DNA of 64,000 nt from contig NZ_DYXC01000142.1 in NCBI RefSeq assembly GCF_020742345.1, positions 1-64,000 of the forward strand, written 5' to 3'. Position numbers and translations under genes: made by a program. Source of the stretch: Enteractinococcus helveticum (lineage in GTDB: Bacteria > Actinomycetota > Actinomycetes > Actinomycetales > Micrococcaceae). The notes beneath the pieces were generated by a model, which was given only the letters and a program-made list of their open reading frames with translations, was not told the origin of the DNA and did not search any database. Position 1 is the first letter of the stretch; every line of letters starts with the position of its first letter. This document shows positions 26,153 through 34,876 of the stretch, piece by piece.

Positions 26153-26994
26153 CGACCTTCGACCTTGGACCAGCCCTATTGTTTGTGCCTGCTGATCGTC
26201 CCGAACGGTATGCCAAAGCATATGATCGATCCGATGCCATCATCATTGACCTAGAAGATGCCGTTGCTCCTGACAACCGGCCAGCAGCACGCGAAGCGTT
26301 AGGCAAGCACCTGGCGCAATTGGATTCTAGAGTTGCACAGCGCACCGTGGTGCGGGTCAACCCCGTAGATGCACCAGATTTTAGCCACGACGTTGACGTC
26401 ATAGCCGGTAGTGGCCTCCCGTATATCATGGTGCCAAAAGCTGAGAGCATTGACGGTATCGCTCAGGTTGCTGATGCTCTTCCAGGGATCGGCCTTATTG
26501 CACTCTGTGAAACCGCCGCAGGCGTCACGGCCGCCATCGAGATAGCCCAGCACCCAGCAGTGATGGCGTTGATGTGGGGTGCTGAGGATCTGATGGTGTC
26601 GACCGGAGGATCGTCGTCCCGTTTTGCCAACGGAACGTATCGTGATATTCCCCGTTTTGCACGGGCTCAGGTGCTCTTGGCTGCAGCGGCAGCTGGGAAA
26701 GCCAGCATCGATACGATTCATACCGACTTATCCCCCACCGATCAGTTCATTGCCGAAGCCGAGGATGCCGTTGCATGCGGTTTCAATGCCAAAGCTTGCA
26801 TCCATCCCGCTCAGGTAACAGTCGTGCGCAATGCATATCGACCATCAGAACACGATTTGGAGTATGCACAGGCGCTGCTAAAAGAAGTAGACCAACACCG
26901 CGGAGTATTTGAATTTCGAGGTTCAATGGTTGACGGCCCGCTCATTGCACATGCACGAACCGTTGTACAGCGCGCTGCGAGGCTGACCAATTAG
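26149..26994 (+). CDS. CitE-like beta-hydroxyacyl-CoA lyase
   Basis: HpcH/HpaI aldolase-family protein of 281 residues with the metal-site motif IIDLEDAV (32-39). It is like Rv2498c, for which a dual role has been described: cleaving (R)-3-hydroxy-3-methylglutaryl-CoA in leucine breakdown and (S)-citramalyl-CoA in itaconate removal. No citD or citF is nearby, so it is not part of citrate lyase. GTG start overlaps the previous stop (GTGA). Last gene of the operon. Confidence 0.88.
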   Translation: MTTFDLGPALLFVPADRPERYAKAYDRSDAIIIDLEDAVAPDNRPAAREALGKHLAQLDSRVAQRTVVRVNPVDAPDFSHDVDVIAGSGLPYIMVPKAESIDGIAQVADALPGIGLIALCETAAGVTAAIEIAQHPAVMALMWGAEDLMVSTGGSSSRFANGTYRDIPRFARAQVLLAAAAAGKASIDTIHTDLSPTDQFIAEAEDAVACGFNAKACIHPAQVTVVRNAYRPSEHDLEYAQALLKEVDQHRGVFEFRGSMVDGPLIAHARTVVQRAARLTN

Positions 26995-27024
26995 TCTGCA
27001 ATAGCCAAAGCGCACCGGCAGAGT

Positions 27025-27483
27025 TCAACGAGTTGCCTTCGATTCACCCAATTGAGCTAAGATCGCATCTATGATCGGACGGTCCGCTGGGATCCATTCA
27101 AGATCATGAACTTCCGAGGCATTGAGTCCGGCCCATTCTAAACGGTCGTGCTCGATGAGTGGTTCTGGTGTTCCTGAACGGATGATGGCTGTGAAAACAT
27201 GCATATTCATCCCGTTGTCGAGTTGCCAGCCGGCTTCGCTGGGTGCAGCAATATGATCCAGGATTTCAATCTCGACCCCGAGTTCTTCTCGAATTTCCCG
27301 AACCAACGCATCAGTCGACGTCTCGCCTGGCTCGACTTTGCCTCCAGGAAATTCCCAATAACCTGCTAAGGATTTTGGTGCCTTGCGTCGCGCGGCGAGC
27401 ATGCGTGTTGGTCGGATCGCCTCATTAAGAATGGCGGCACCAACAACAACGGGTTTCGAAACGGTGTGTTGCATGACAGCCAT
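27025..27483 (-). CDS. Nudix hydrolase (MutT-like)
   Basis: About 152 residues, with a full Nudix box G-x5-E-x7-REIREELGV (KVEPGE then REIREELG). The sequence pattern is that of MutT-type nucleotide pyrophosphohydrolases that remove 8-oxo-dGTP or related nucleotides. The start is unclear: ATG at 27483, 27474 and 27534 are all in frame and none has a good ribosome-binding site. Converges on the citE-like gene. Confidence 0.88.
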   Translation of the reverse strand: MAVMQHTVSKPVVVGAAILNEAIRPTRMLAARRKAPKSLAGYWEFPGGKVEPGETSTDALVREIREELGVEIEILDHIAAPSEAGWQLDNGMNMHVFTAIIRSGTPEPLIEHDRLEWAGLNASEVHDLEWIPADRPIIDAILAQLGESKATR

Positions 27484-27570
27484 CTTAGCTGCAACTATCG
27501 CGCAACCCTTTGTCGACGTCTCACAGCGATTCATAGAATCATCTGGCCACTTACTACACCACCGCCATTT

Positions 27571-27628
27571 ATTTCAGATTTGAAATATACTTCCTCAAGC
27601 ATTAGACTCGACTTAGTTCAGTTTTGAA
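27571..27628. promoter_or_regulatory. Twin MarR-type operators before the LLM monooxygenase gene
   Basis: ATTTCAGATTTGAAAT at 27571-27586 and TTCAGTTTTGAA at 27617-27628 share TTCAGnTTTGAA and are 44 bases apart. The second lies between TCGACT (27608-27613) and CATAAT (27630-27635), a promoter-like pair with a 16-base spacer, so binding there should block transcription. The MarR protein encoded at the end of the operon is the natural candidate. Confidence 0.65.
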
Positions 27629-27654
27629 ACATAATGTAGGAGAGGCCAGAAGCC

Positions 27655-28818
27655 ATGCAGTTTGGCGTATTCAGCATTGGGGACGTCACCCCAGATCCTC
27701 ACACCGGCCAAGCCCCCTCTGAGCAGCAGCGCATTAAAGACACGGTTAAAATCGCGAAACACGCAGAACAGGCGGGCTTCGAAGTTTTTGCTACCGGGCA
27801 ACATCACAACCCGCCTTTCGTAGCACCGGGCAACCCTCCCGTCTTGCTGGCATATCTAGCTGCCGCCACCGACAAACTGATCTTGTCCACCGCGACAACC
27901 CTGATCACTACGATGGATCCGGTTCGTCTTGCGGAGGATTATGCGTATTTGCAACATCTAGCCGACGGGCGCATGGACCTCACGATGGGGCGGGGTAACA
28001 CCGGGCCGGTCTACCCATGGTTTGGCAAAGATATTCGCCAAGGTATCCCATTGGCTGTAGAAAATTACAACCTGTTGTATCGGCTCTGGCGTGAAACCAA
28101 GATGGACTGGGAAGGTCGATTCCGCACACCACTGCAACAGTTCACCGCGACTCCGCGACCACTGGATGACGTTCCGCCGTTTGTATGGCACGGTTCGATT
28201 CGTTCACCAGAGATTGCAGAACAGGCAGCTTACTACGGTGATGGCTTCTTCCACAACAACATTTTCTGGAACAAGGAACACATCATCCAGATGGTCCAAC
28301 TCTACCGTCAACGGTACGAATACTACGGGCATGGCAAAGCTCACCAAGCATATGTCGCACTAGGTGGCCAAGCGTTTATGCGTGAAAAATCCCAGGATGC
28401 CTGGAATGAGTTTCGCCCTTACTTCGATAATGCGCCCGTCTACGGGCACGGACCTTCGATGGAAGACTTCACAAAGATGACTCCGCTCACCGTTGGGTCA
28501 CCAGCACGGGTCATTGACCGAACCTTAGAATTCCGCGATTGGGTCGGAGATTACCAACGCCAAATGTTTCTGATTGATCACGCAGGCTTACCAACCAAGA
28601 CAGTATTAGAACAAATCGATCTTTTCGGTGAAAAAGTCCTGCCAGCTCTACGCAAGGAGTTTGCCAAGGGTCGTTTAGAAGATGTCCCAGAAGCACCGAC
28701 TCACGAATTCTTGAAAGCACGCAAGGCTGCAGGCAACGCTCCGATTGCCGGTGGCGGAGAAAGTTCCCAAGCATTCCATGACCGTCAGAAAGCGCAGAAC
28801 GAAGCGTCGAAAGAATAA
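27655..28818 (+). CDS. LLM-class flavin-dependent monooxygenase (CE1758-like)
   Basis: Luciferase-like TIM-barrel protein of 387 residues that should use reduced FMN and oxygen. The ends match the CE1758 family of corynebacteria and relatives, which is always paired with a CE1759-type FMN reductase, as here. GGRGNTGPVYPWFG-like segments and a long C-terminal tail are present. AGGAG (27639-27643) lies 11 bases before the ATG. The substrate is unknown. First gene of a three-gene operon with its reductase and a MarR regulator. Confidence 0.9.
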   Translation: MQFGVFSIGDVTPDPHTGQAPSEQQRIKDTVKIAKHAEQAGFEVFATGQHHNPPFVAPGNPPVLLAYLAAATDKLILSTATTLITTMDPVRLAEDYAYLQHLADGRMDLTMGRGNTGPVYPWFGKDIRQGIPLAVENYNLLYRLWRETKMDWEGRFRTPLQQFTATPRPLDDVPPFVWHGSIRSPEIAEQAAYYGDGFFHNNIFWNKEHIIQMVQLYRQRYEYYGHGKAHQAYVALGGQAFMREKSQDAWNEFRPYFDNAPVYGHGPSMEDFTKMTPLTVGSPARVIDRTLEFRDWVGDYQRQMFLIDHAGLPTKTVLEQIDLFGEKVLPALRKEFAKGRLEDVPEAPTHEFLKARKAAGNAPIAGGGESSQAFHDRQKAQNEASKE

Positions 28819-28860
28819 TCCTTGACCGAGAACGATATTTTACCGGAACGTAAGAAGACC

Positions 28861-29562
28861 ATGAACACAGCATTCGATTCGACAGATCCATTTACGCCAC
28901 AAACACGGCACATTGCGGTCATCGCAGCCGGACTCAGTGATCCAAGTTCGACCTCGTTGTTGGCAAAACAACTAGGCCAAGCAACAGCTGACGCACTATC
29001 AGAGCGCGGCTACCGTCCCGAACTCCATCACTTCGAATTGCGCACTGTTGCAACAGATATTGCCGAAGCCATGGTAACCTCCACACGTTCTGAACAGCTA
29101 ACGGGAATCATCAATGAAGTTGAACAGGCCGATGGGATTATTGCGGTTTCTCCGGTATTCAAAGCGTCATACTCGGGTCTGTTTAAATCGTTTTGGGACC
29201 TCGTAGAGTACGATACATTGACTGGTGTACCGGTCCAATTAGGATCAACTGGCGGCAGTCCGCGGCATTCATTGGTGATCGATATTGCGATGCGTCCCTT
29301 GTTTTCCTATCTACGCATGCACGTCATGCCAACCGGCGTATATGCTGCAACTGAGGATTGGGGATCGGCGGAAGGCTTTGAAAATGCACGAAATCATGAA
29401 TCCTCCGCGGGTTATTTGAGCAAGCGAATCGCTCACGCCGGTAAAGATTTCGCTGAGGTGGTTGCGCGTGTTGATCCACGTCCGCGGCGCGCGCCCTCAC
29501 ATCCTAAAGAATTAGAGGTGATTCCCTTTGACCAGCTCCTTAACAACCCTGACAACACATGA
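28861..29562 (+). CDS. NAD(P)H-dependent FMN reductase (CE1759-like partner)
   Basis: Flavodoxin-like reductase of 233 residues that supplies reduced FMN to the preceding monooxygenase. Motifs include GLSDPSSTSLLAKQL near the N terminus and SPVFKASYSGLFKSFWDL. The ATG at 28861 is chosen; AAGAAG lies 3 bases upstream. A TTG earlier in the frame starts 3 bases after the previous stop and is less likely. Its end overlaps the MarR gene by 35 bases. Confidence 0.9.
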   Translation: MNTAFDSTDPFTPQTRHIAVIAAGLSDPSSTSLLAKQLGQATADALSERGYRPELHHFELRTVATDIAEAMVTSTRSEQLTGIINEVEQADGIIAVSPVFKASYSGLFKSFWDLVEYDTLTGVPVQLGSTGGSPRHSLVIDIAMRPLFSYLRMHVMPTGVYAATEDWGSAEGFENARNHESSAGYLSKRIAHAGKDFAEVVARVDPRPRRAPSHPKELEVIPFDQLLNNPDNT

Positions 29563-30013
29563 GCTGCAGCAGCCCCTGGGGCCAGCGTTTCGCATGTATT
29601 TTGAAACGACCGCTCGACTGTTGGACCGTCTAGAGAAACGACTCAAGCAACAAGTTGGGCTCACCTTAAGTGAATACAACATGCTATTGTTACTCTCCGA
29701 GGCACCTGAAGGTCATATGCGCATGGGACAACTGGCGGATGCCATTGTTTTTTCTCCATCACGATTGACCTACCAAGTCAAAGTGCTGTCTGATCGCGGG
29801 CTCGTAAAACGAGTCAAGTGTGCTGACGATGGACGTGCGTGGCAAGCAGAACTGACAGCCGAAGGACGCACGATGTTCCGCAAAGCATCGGTCATCCATG
29901 CAAAAGGTGTCAAAGCACTGTTTACCGATGTAGTTTCCGAAGACGAACTCGCCACGATTTACCGTACGTTCGCCAAGGTCTGCGCTCAACTGAACGAAAT
30001 ACCTGAGGACTAA
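29528..30013 (+). CDS. MarR-family regulator
   Basis: Winged-helix dimeric regulator of 161 residues (LSEYNMLLLLSEAP, then MGQLADAIVFSPSRLTYQV recognition region). A TTG start at 29528 is supported by AGAGGTG 6 bases upstream, inside the reductase gene, which it overlaps by 35 bases. It probably senses a small phenolic or oxidised compound and represses the operon through the twin palindromes at 27571-27628; ligand unknown. Confidence 0.9.
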   Translation: MTSSLTTLTTHELQQPLGPAFRMYFETTARLLDRLEKRLKQQVGLTLSEYNMLLLLSEAPEGHMRMGQLADAIVFSPSRLTYQVKVLSDRGLVKRVKCADDGRAWQAELTAEGRTMFRKASVIHAKGVKALFTDVVSEDELATIYRTFAKVCAQLNEIPED

Positions 30014-30016
30014 GAC

Positions 30017-30940
30017 TTAGTGCGAACTGCCGAGGACAATCTCCACAGTATCGGCACGTTCTGCAAGTATCGGAACATCGGCAATCAACGATTGCAGCGT
30101 GGACAGCATCAGTTTACTGCCTACAGTGTCTGAGGGATCTGTTGGGGTCGCAACTAACGCCAGCTCTGGGCCGGCTCCCCCGCCAGCGACCACGTTACCG
30201 TTGTCAGTTTGTGTTCCAACACCTCGTCCCGGAGCCATGGCGAGCTGGCTGAGCCCAGGGACAAGATCTGTTAGTTCTGACAAAGCTTGCGCAATCTCAA
30301 CATCTTCGTAGGAAGGTGTCCAGGCCCGTTGTTGTGCTAGAGCATACACTTCTGGTCGCCGCACAACATACGTCAAGTGTGCTCCAGGATCTATGACAAC
30401 CAGCTCGTTGCCTTCATCCACAGCACTCAAACATGCCCGTGGCATCCAAACAGCTACCGGACGGGCTTTTTTGTGCCAGGCGGTAAGTTTGGGGATTGAG
30501 GTGAAGACTGGGAGCGCACCGCGACCATCAGCGGCCTTCAATGAAATCAGCGCAACATCTGCTTCTTTATCGGATTCCACAGTAAATTCTTTACCATGTT
30601 GATCCGCTCGCTTTTCATGAGTGGCCTCCGCCACCGTTGGGACGACTGCAGCGAATACCCGGATATTTTGGAGGACGTTAAAGACGTCCTTTTCGTCCGC
30701 GTTTCCGTCTAGAAGGTCTTGGCTGACTTTCGTCCAGGCCTCATCCTCTAGTCCATCATCGGTATCGAATGCATGCAGCGGGTTTGCTGAACCTTCGATT
30801 CCCGTCCCAGAGAGATCTCGACCAGTCCAAGTGATTCCGGCCGAGTCTGCTGGACGTCCAAACGCATCACGGTTCTGGCGTGCTAAATTCCGGTCGATTG
30901 CAGCTTGAATATGTCCAGGGAGTTGAGGTGTATCTGCCAT
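30017..30940 (-). CDS. SseB-family protein
   Basis: Cytoplasmic protein of 307 residues with two SseB-type domains, common next to priA in Micrococcaceae. No catalytic residues are known for the family and its role is unclear. The gene begins 8 bases after priA and is probably co-transcribed with the histidine genes. It converges on the MarR gene with a 3-base gap. Confidence 0.8.
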   Translation of the reverse strand: MADTPQLPGHIQAAIDRNLARQNRDAFGRPADSAGITWTGRDLSGTGIEGSANPLHAFDTDDGLEDEAWTKVSQDLLDGNADEKDVFNVLQNIRVFAAVVPTVAEATHEKRADQHGKEFTVESDKEADVALISLKAADGRGALPVFTSIPKLTAWHKKARPVAVWMPRACLSAVDEGNELVVIDPGAHLTYVVRRPEVYALAQQRAWTPSYEDVEIAQALSELTDLVPGLSQLAMAPGRGVGTQTDNGNVVAGGGAGPELALVATPTDPSDTVGSKLMLSTLQSLIADVPILAERADTVEIVLGSSH

Positions 30941-30948
30941 GAATCCCT

Positions 30949-31695
30949 TTATACGTCTTGCACTGCTGAGCCGCTAGCGACTTGTAACGCTTGCGGTAGC
31001 GTGAATTGGCCGGCATACAGGGCTTTGCCGATGATCGCACCTTCAATTCCTTGGTCAACCATCTGAGCAAGCTGTTCAATATCCTCGAGAACAGAAATGC
31101 CGCCTGAAGCAATCACTGGTTTGCCAGTTTTCTGAGCAATCTGGCCCAGCAGCTCAGTATTCGGCCCGGTCAACGTACCATCTTTCGTAATGTCGGTGAC
31201 CACATACCGAGCGCAGCCTGCTGCCTCAAGCCGGTCAAGGACATCCCACAGGTTGCCACCTTCTTCGACCCAACCACGAGTCGCTAATTGCTCACCCCGA
31301 ACGTCAAGTCCGACAGCGATTTTGTCACCGAATTGGTCGATGACTTTTGCTGTCCAGTCTGGATTTTCTAGTGCGGCGGTCCCCAAATTTACTCGGGTAG
31401 CGCCCATCGCTAAGGCTTCTTCCAATGAAGCATCGTCGCGCAAGCCACCAGAGAGCTCGATTTTGATACCCAGATCGGCGGTAATCCGACGAATGATTTC
31501 ACGGTTGTTGCCGTGCCCGAAGGCTGCGTCAAGGTCGACCAGGTGGAGCCATTCAGCGCCAGCTTCCTGCCAACCAAGGGCCGCGTCAAACGGGTCACCG
31601 TAGTTTGTGGCAGTGCCGTATTCCCCTTGAACAAGGCGCACGGCTTGGCCATTCTGAACATCAACGGCCGGTAGAAGTTGTAGTGGGGTGGTCAT
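30949..31695 (-). CDS. priA: Phosphoribosyl isomerase A (HisA/TrpF bifunctional)
   Basis: TIM-barrel isomerase of 248 residues for ProFAR in histidine synthesis; in actinobacteria the same enzyme usually also isomerises PRA in tryptophan synthesis. Catalytic aspartates are D12 and D172, and R140-G-W142 matches the residues reported to give PriA its dual specificity. ATG at 31695 has GGAGA 5 bases upstream; a longer frame is not needed. No separate trpF is in the window. Confidence 0.94.
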   Translation of the reverse strand: MTTPLQLLPAVDVQNGQAVRLVQGEYGTATNYGDPFDAALGWQEAGAEWLHLVDLDAAFGHGNNREIIRRITADLGIKIELSGGLRDDASLEEALAMGATRVNLGTAALENPDWTAKVIDQFGDKIAVGLDVRGEQLATRGWVEEGGNLWDVLDRLEAAGCARYVVTDITKDGTLTGPNTELLGQIAQKTGKPVIASGGISVLEDIEQLAQMVDQGIEGAIIGKALYAGQFTLPQALQVASGSAVQDV

Positions 31696-31708
31696 AGATT
31701 CTCCAAAG

Positions 31709-31873
31709 TTAGTTAGCCCAAGGGACGGTGAGGAATGCTGCAAGAATGGCTAAAGCGCCAAGGATGATAAACGAAACACGAACCCATATTGGCGCCTTTT
31801 GACGATGCAGGGACCAGGCGCCACCGATGAGGATGCCGCCCAGTGCCAGTAATAATGTGGACCACCATGGCAT
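31709..31873 (-). CDS. Small membrane protein between hisH and priA
   Basis: 54 residues forming two predicted membrane helices (about 5-20 and 31-49) joined by a short basic loop (HRQKAP). The ATG shares one base with the hisH stop (TGATG), so translation is coupled, and the stop is 13 bases before priA. No family assigned from sequence. A small membrane protein in this spot is common in related actinobacteria to my knowledge, but its function is not known. Confidence 0.72.
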   Translation of the reverse strand: MPWWSTLLLALGGILIGGAWSLHRQKAPIWVRVSFIILGALAILAAFLTVPWAN

Positions 31874-32511
31874 CAGAAACTACCCATCCAATTCTGTAAT
31901 ACGGTCAGGCCAGCGCGACCCGACAACTCTGGATGGAATTGGACACCGACAAGCGGCCCATTTTCCACCGCAGCAATAAAATCGCCGTCATGGTAACCCC
32001 ACGAAACCTGCGGTGGCACCATGGATTCAATGCTCTGGTCAAATTCCCATTCAAGAACGGCATATGAATGTGAGAAGTAGTATCGTTCTTCACCGAGACC
32101 AGCAAATAGGACGGTGTCGGCAGCAGGGTGGACTTCACTCCAGCCAATATGTGGCACTGCCTCCGTTGCCAGCTTTTTAACTGTGCCTGGCCATTCCCCC
32201 ATGCCGTCATATTTGCCAAATTCTTCGGAAGCGTCGAACAGGTACTGGTGCCCCACACATATGCCAAGCACGGGGCGACCACCAGCCACGCGTTGTCCCA
32301 CCCAGCGGGGAATGCTGAGTCGTTCCATGGCTTTCTTGGAGGCACCGAAGGCTCCGTTGCCAGGCAGGATCATTCCCTCAGCGGCCAGCAAGGTTTGACC
32401 TTCAGAGGTCACAACGACGTCAGCACCTAGATGTTCCAAAGCGTTCACTAAAGATCCCAGATTGCCAATGCCATAGTCTGCCACGGCAATGGTTGGTTTG
32501 GTCTGCGACAC
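31873..32511 (-). CDS. hisH: Imidazole glycerol phosphate synthase, glutaminase subunit
   Basis: Supplies ammonia from glutamine to HisF. The 212-residue protein has the nucleophile C85 in ICVGHQ and the catalytic H193 and E195 in FHPE. The partner hisF is not in the window. The GTG start shares one base with the hisB stop (TAGTG), which suggests coupled translation. Confidence 0.95.
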   Translation of the reverse strand: MSQTKPTIAVADYGIGNLGSLVNALEHLGADVVVTSEGQTLLAAEGMILPGNGAFGASKKAMERLSIPRWVGQRVAGGRPVLGICVGHQYLFDASEEFGKYDGMGEWPGTVKKLATEAVPHIGWSEVHPAADTVLFAGLGEERYYFSHSYAVLEWEFDQSIESMVPPQVSWGYHDGDFIAAVENGPLVGVQFHPELSGRAGLTVLQNWMGSF

Positions 32512-33128
32512 TACAGAGCACCCTTAGTGGATGGGATGCCCTCAACGCGTGGATCATCCTCTATTGCTTGACGTAAAGCCCGAGCTAATGCTTTGAATTG
32601 CACTTCCACGATATGGTGCGGATCTCTACCGCGCAGTAAATCGATGTGGACGTTAATGGCAGCGTGGAATGTAAATGATTCAAAGACATGGCGTGTCATC
32701 GCGCCCGTAAAGTGTCCCCCAATCAGGTGATACACCTGGGCCTCTGATTCGCCTTCGTGCACGAAGTAGGGGCGTCCTGAAAGATCCACAGTGGCTCTGG
32801 CAAGAGCCTCATCCATCGGGATCGTGGCTTCGCCATAACGGCGGATACCTCGTTTGTCGCCCAGGGCTACTTTGAAAACTTCCCCGAGAGTAATCGCCAC
32901 ATCTTCTACGGTGTGATGGACATCGATATGCGTGTCGCCAGTCGCTTGCACCGTGAGGTCCAGGAGCGAGTGACGGCTAAGCGCATCGAGCATATGATCA
33001 TAAAACGGTACACCGGTGGAGATATTTGACGTCCCGGTACCATCGAGGTCGAGTTCAACGTAAACATCGGACTCAGATGTTGTGCGTTTCATCGATGCTT
33101 TACGACCGGAGATCAGTTCAGCTGCCAT
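32511..33128 (-). CDS. hisB: Imidazoleglycerol-phosphate dehydratase
   Basis: Mn-dependent dehydratase of histidine synthesis, 205 residues, monofunctional. Metal ligands are in HHTVEDVAI and in HIDVHH; C-terminal DPHHIVEVQFKALARALRQA is intact. ATG at 33128 is used; GGAG is 13 bases upstream, and an ATG 12 codons later is another option. Confidence 0.96.
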   Translation of the reverse strand: MAAELISGRKASMKRTTSESDVYVELDLDGTGTSNISTGVPFYDHMLDALSRHSLLDLTVQATGDTHIDVHHTVEDVAITLGEVFKVALGDKRGIRRYGEATIPMDEALARATVDLSGRPYFVHEGESEAQVYHLIGGHFTGAMTRHVFESFTFHAAINVHIDLLRGRDPHHIVEVQFKALARALRQAIEDDPRVEGIPSTKGAL

Positions 33129-33208
33129 TGAGGTCAGGAAACTCCTTATTCGACAATTAATTTGGTGCGATCCCTAAGTGTAGTCGTCACCAGGTCTGAC
33201 AAACTATC

Positions 33209-34354
33209 TTAGGCACCAATTACTTCCCGTAGCGCAACAAGAAATGCCGTGGTTTCTTCCTCGGTACCGGCGGTCACTCGAAGATGATGTGGGATGCCCA
33301 CATCACGAATAAGCACACCGCGATCCAGCAGCCCCTGCCAGACCGCGTGAGCATCTTCGAGCCAGCCGAAGAATACAAAGTTGGAATCTGACACTGCAGG
33401 TTTCAGACCCATCTGCCGAAGTTCCTCAACGATTCGGTTTCGTTGAGCCTTAATCTCACCGACAGTCGCTAAGAGAACGTCAACATGTTGGAGGGCAGCA
33501 TTTGCTGCTGCCTGGGTGATGGCTGACAAGTGATAAGGCAATCTGACAAGCCGAAGAGCGTCAGTGACTTGTGGCGATGTAGCCAAGTAGCCAACTCTGG
33601 CGCCGGCCAAAGCAAAGGCTTTAGACATTGTGCGTGAGATAATTAATCGCTCTCGCCCATCAAGGAGAGTCAGAGCTGATTTAGTAGTGTCCAGGGAAAA
33701 TTCTTCATAAGCTTCATCGACAACCACTATGGCGTTGAACGCTTGACTGGCCTCATAGACCGCTTCTACGACGTCGAGTCCGAGTGCCGTGCCGGTGGGG
33801 TTATTGGGCGAGCACAAGAACACAATATCTGGTTGTGAGTCTTTGACCTGTTGAGCAGCAGATTCTGGGCTGAGGGTAAAATCGTCCGCACGAATTCCAG
33901 CGATGTATTCAGTGTTCGTACCGGATGCGAGCAGCGGATACATCGAATAGGTCGGCGGAAAGCTCAAAATTTTCCGTTCAGGTCCGCCAAATGCCTGCAG
34001 AATTTGCTGCAACACTTCATTGGACCCATTCGCAGCCCAAATATTATCTTCGGTAAGGCCATGGCCAAGATAGCGTGCCAGGCGTTGACGTAGCTCTGTG
34101 AATTCACGATCGGGATAACGATTCAGCGAAGACGCAGCGTCAAGCACCGCAGCACCAATGGCATCCACGACAACTTGTGGTACCGGATGCGTATTCTCAT
34201 TGGTGTTAAGGAGATGCTGGACCTCCAGCTGCGGGGCACCATATGGCGACTGCCCGCGTAAATTATCGCGAAGCGGTAATGCTTCCAATGCAGTAGTGCT
34301 GGCCTGTTCTTGCTGATTAGTCACGGCAATAAGCATAGCCTGGGTCGAACTCAC
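33209..34354 (-). CDS. hisC: Histidinol-phosphate aminotransferase
   Basis: PLP enzyme of 381 residues; the cofactor lysine lies in SRTMSKAFALAGARVG, and CSPNNPTGT and VVDEAYEEF are present. Start uncertain: GTG at 34354, ATG at 34336 and GTG at 34324 are all in frame and none has a clear ribosome-binding site. hisD, the usual gene before hisC, is absent from the window. Confidence 0.94.
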   Translation of the reverse strand: MSSTQAMLIAVTNQQEQASTTALEALPLRDNLRGQSPYGAPQLEVQHLLNTNENTHPVPQVVVDAIGAAVLDAASSLNRYPDREFTELRQRLARYLGHGLTEDNIWAANGSNEVLQQILQAFGGPERKILSFPPTYSMYPLLASGTNTEYIAGIRADDFTLSPESAAQQVKDSQPDIVFLCSPNNPTGTALGLDVVEAVYEASQAFNAIVVVDEAYEEFSLDTTKSALTLLDGRERLIISRTMSKAFALAGARVGYLATSPQVTDALRLVRLPYHLSAITQAAANAALQHVDVLLATVGEIKAQRNRIVEELRQMGLKPAVSDSNFVFFGWLEDAHAVWQGLLDRGVLIRDVGIPHHLRVTAGTEEETTAFLVALREVIGA

Positions 34355-34384
34355 AAAACTAAGAGTGACGCCACGGGCTGATCG

Positions 34385-34732
34385 CTAGTCCTGTTCAACG
34401 GGAACAAACAGTCTCTGACCGACTTTCAAGTCAGACGTTTTTAGATCGTTATACGTCATGATTTGTTCCAAAACGGCGGCACGATCATTGTTTTGTGCCA
34501 AGCGAGACGAAATTTCCCATAGTGTGTCGCCTGGCTGCACCACGATCATCTGGTAAACATCAGCAGATTGCTGATCAGCGGCAATAGCCGGAGCAATAGG
34601 TTGCTGGAACCACACGGTTGCCAGCAGAATTGCCAGCCCGGCCAACACCACGCACACTACGCACAAACGGATGACAAGGACGCCCCGAGATGTCACTCTA
34701 AGGTTTTTGGGCAATGACGGGAGGTTGCTCAT
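34385..34732 (-). CDS. Membrane-anchored LysM-domain protein
   Basis: 115 residues: a short basic cytoplasmic N terminus, one membrane helix (about 15-38), then a LysM domain near the C terminus (VVQPGDTLWEISSRLA), which binds peptidoglycan outside the membrane. ATG at 34732 is chosen because AAGGTGGG lies about 7 bases upstream; the open frame extends another 34 codons. In related genomes this type of gene is often beside lexA; no lexA is present here. Confidence 0.82.
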   Translation of the reverse strand: MSNLPSLPKNLRVTSRGVLVIRLCVVCVVLAGLAILLATVWFQQPIAPAIAADQQSADVYQMIVVQPGDTLWEISSRLAQNNDRAAVLEQIMTYNDLKTSDLKVGQRLFVPVEQD

Positions 34733-34876
34733 CGAAACCCACCTTCTGTTGTTTGAATCATCATGGTCATGACTCATTGAAACAACTAGGTAGGACACTG
34801 TAAGCAGTTCAGGCCAAACGACGTGCGATGCCACCGGCGACGTGAACTGTCATTAGCCGAGGACCGTGGATGAGAT

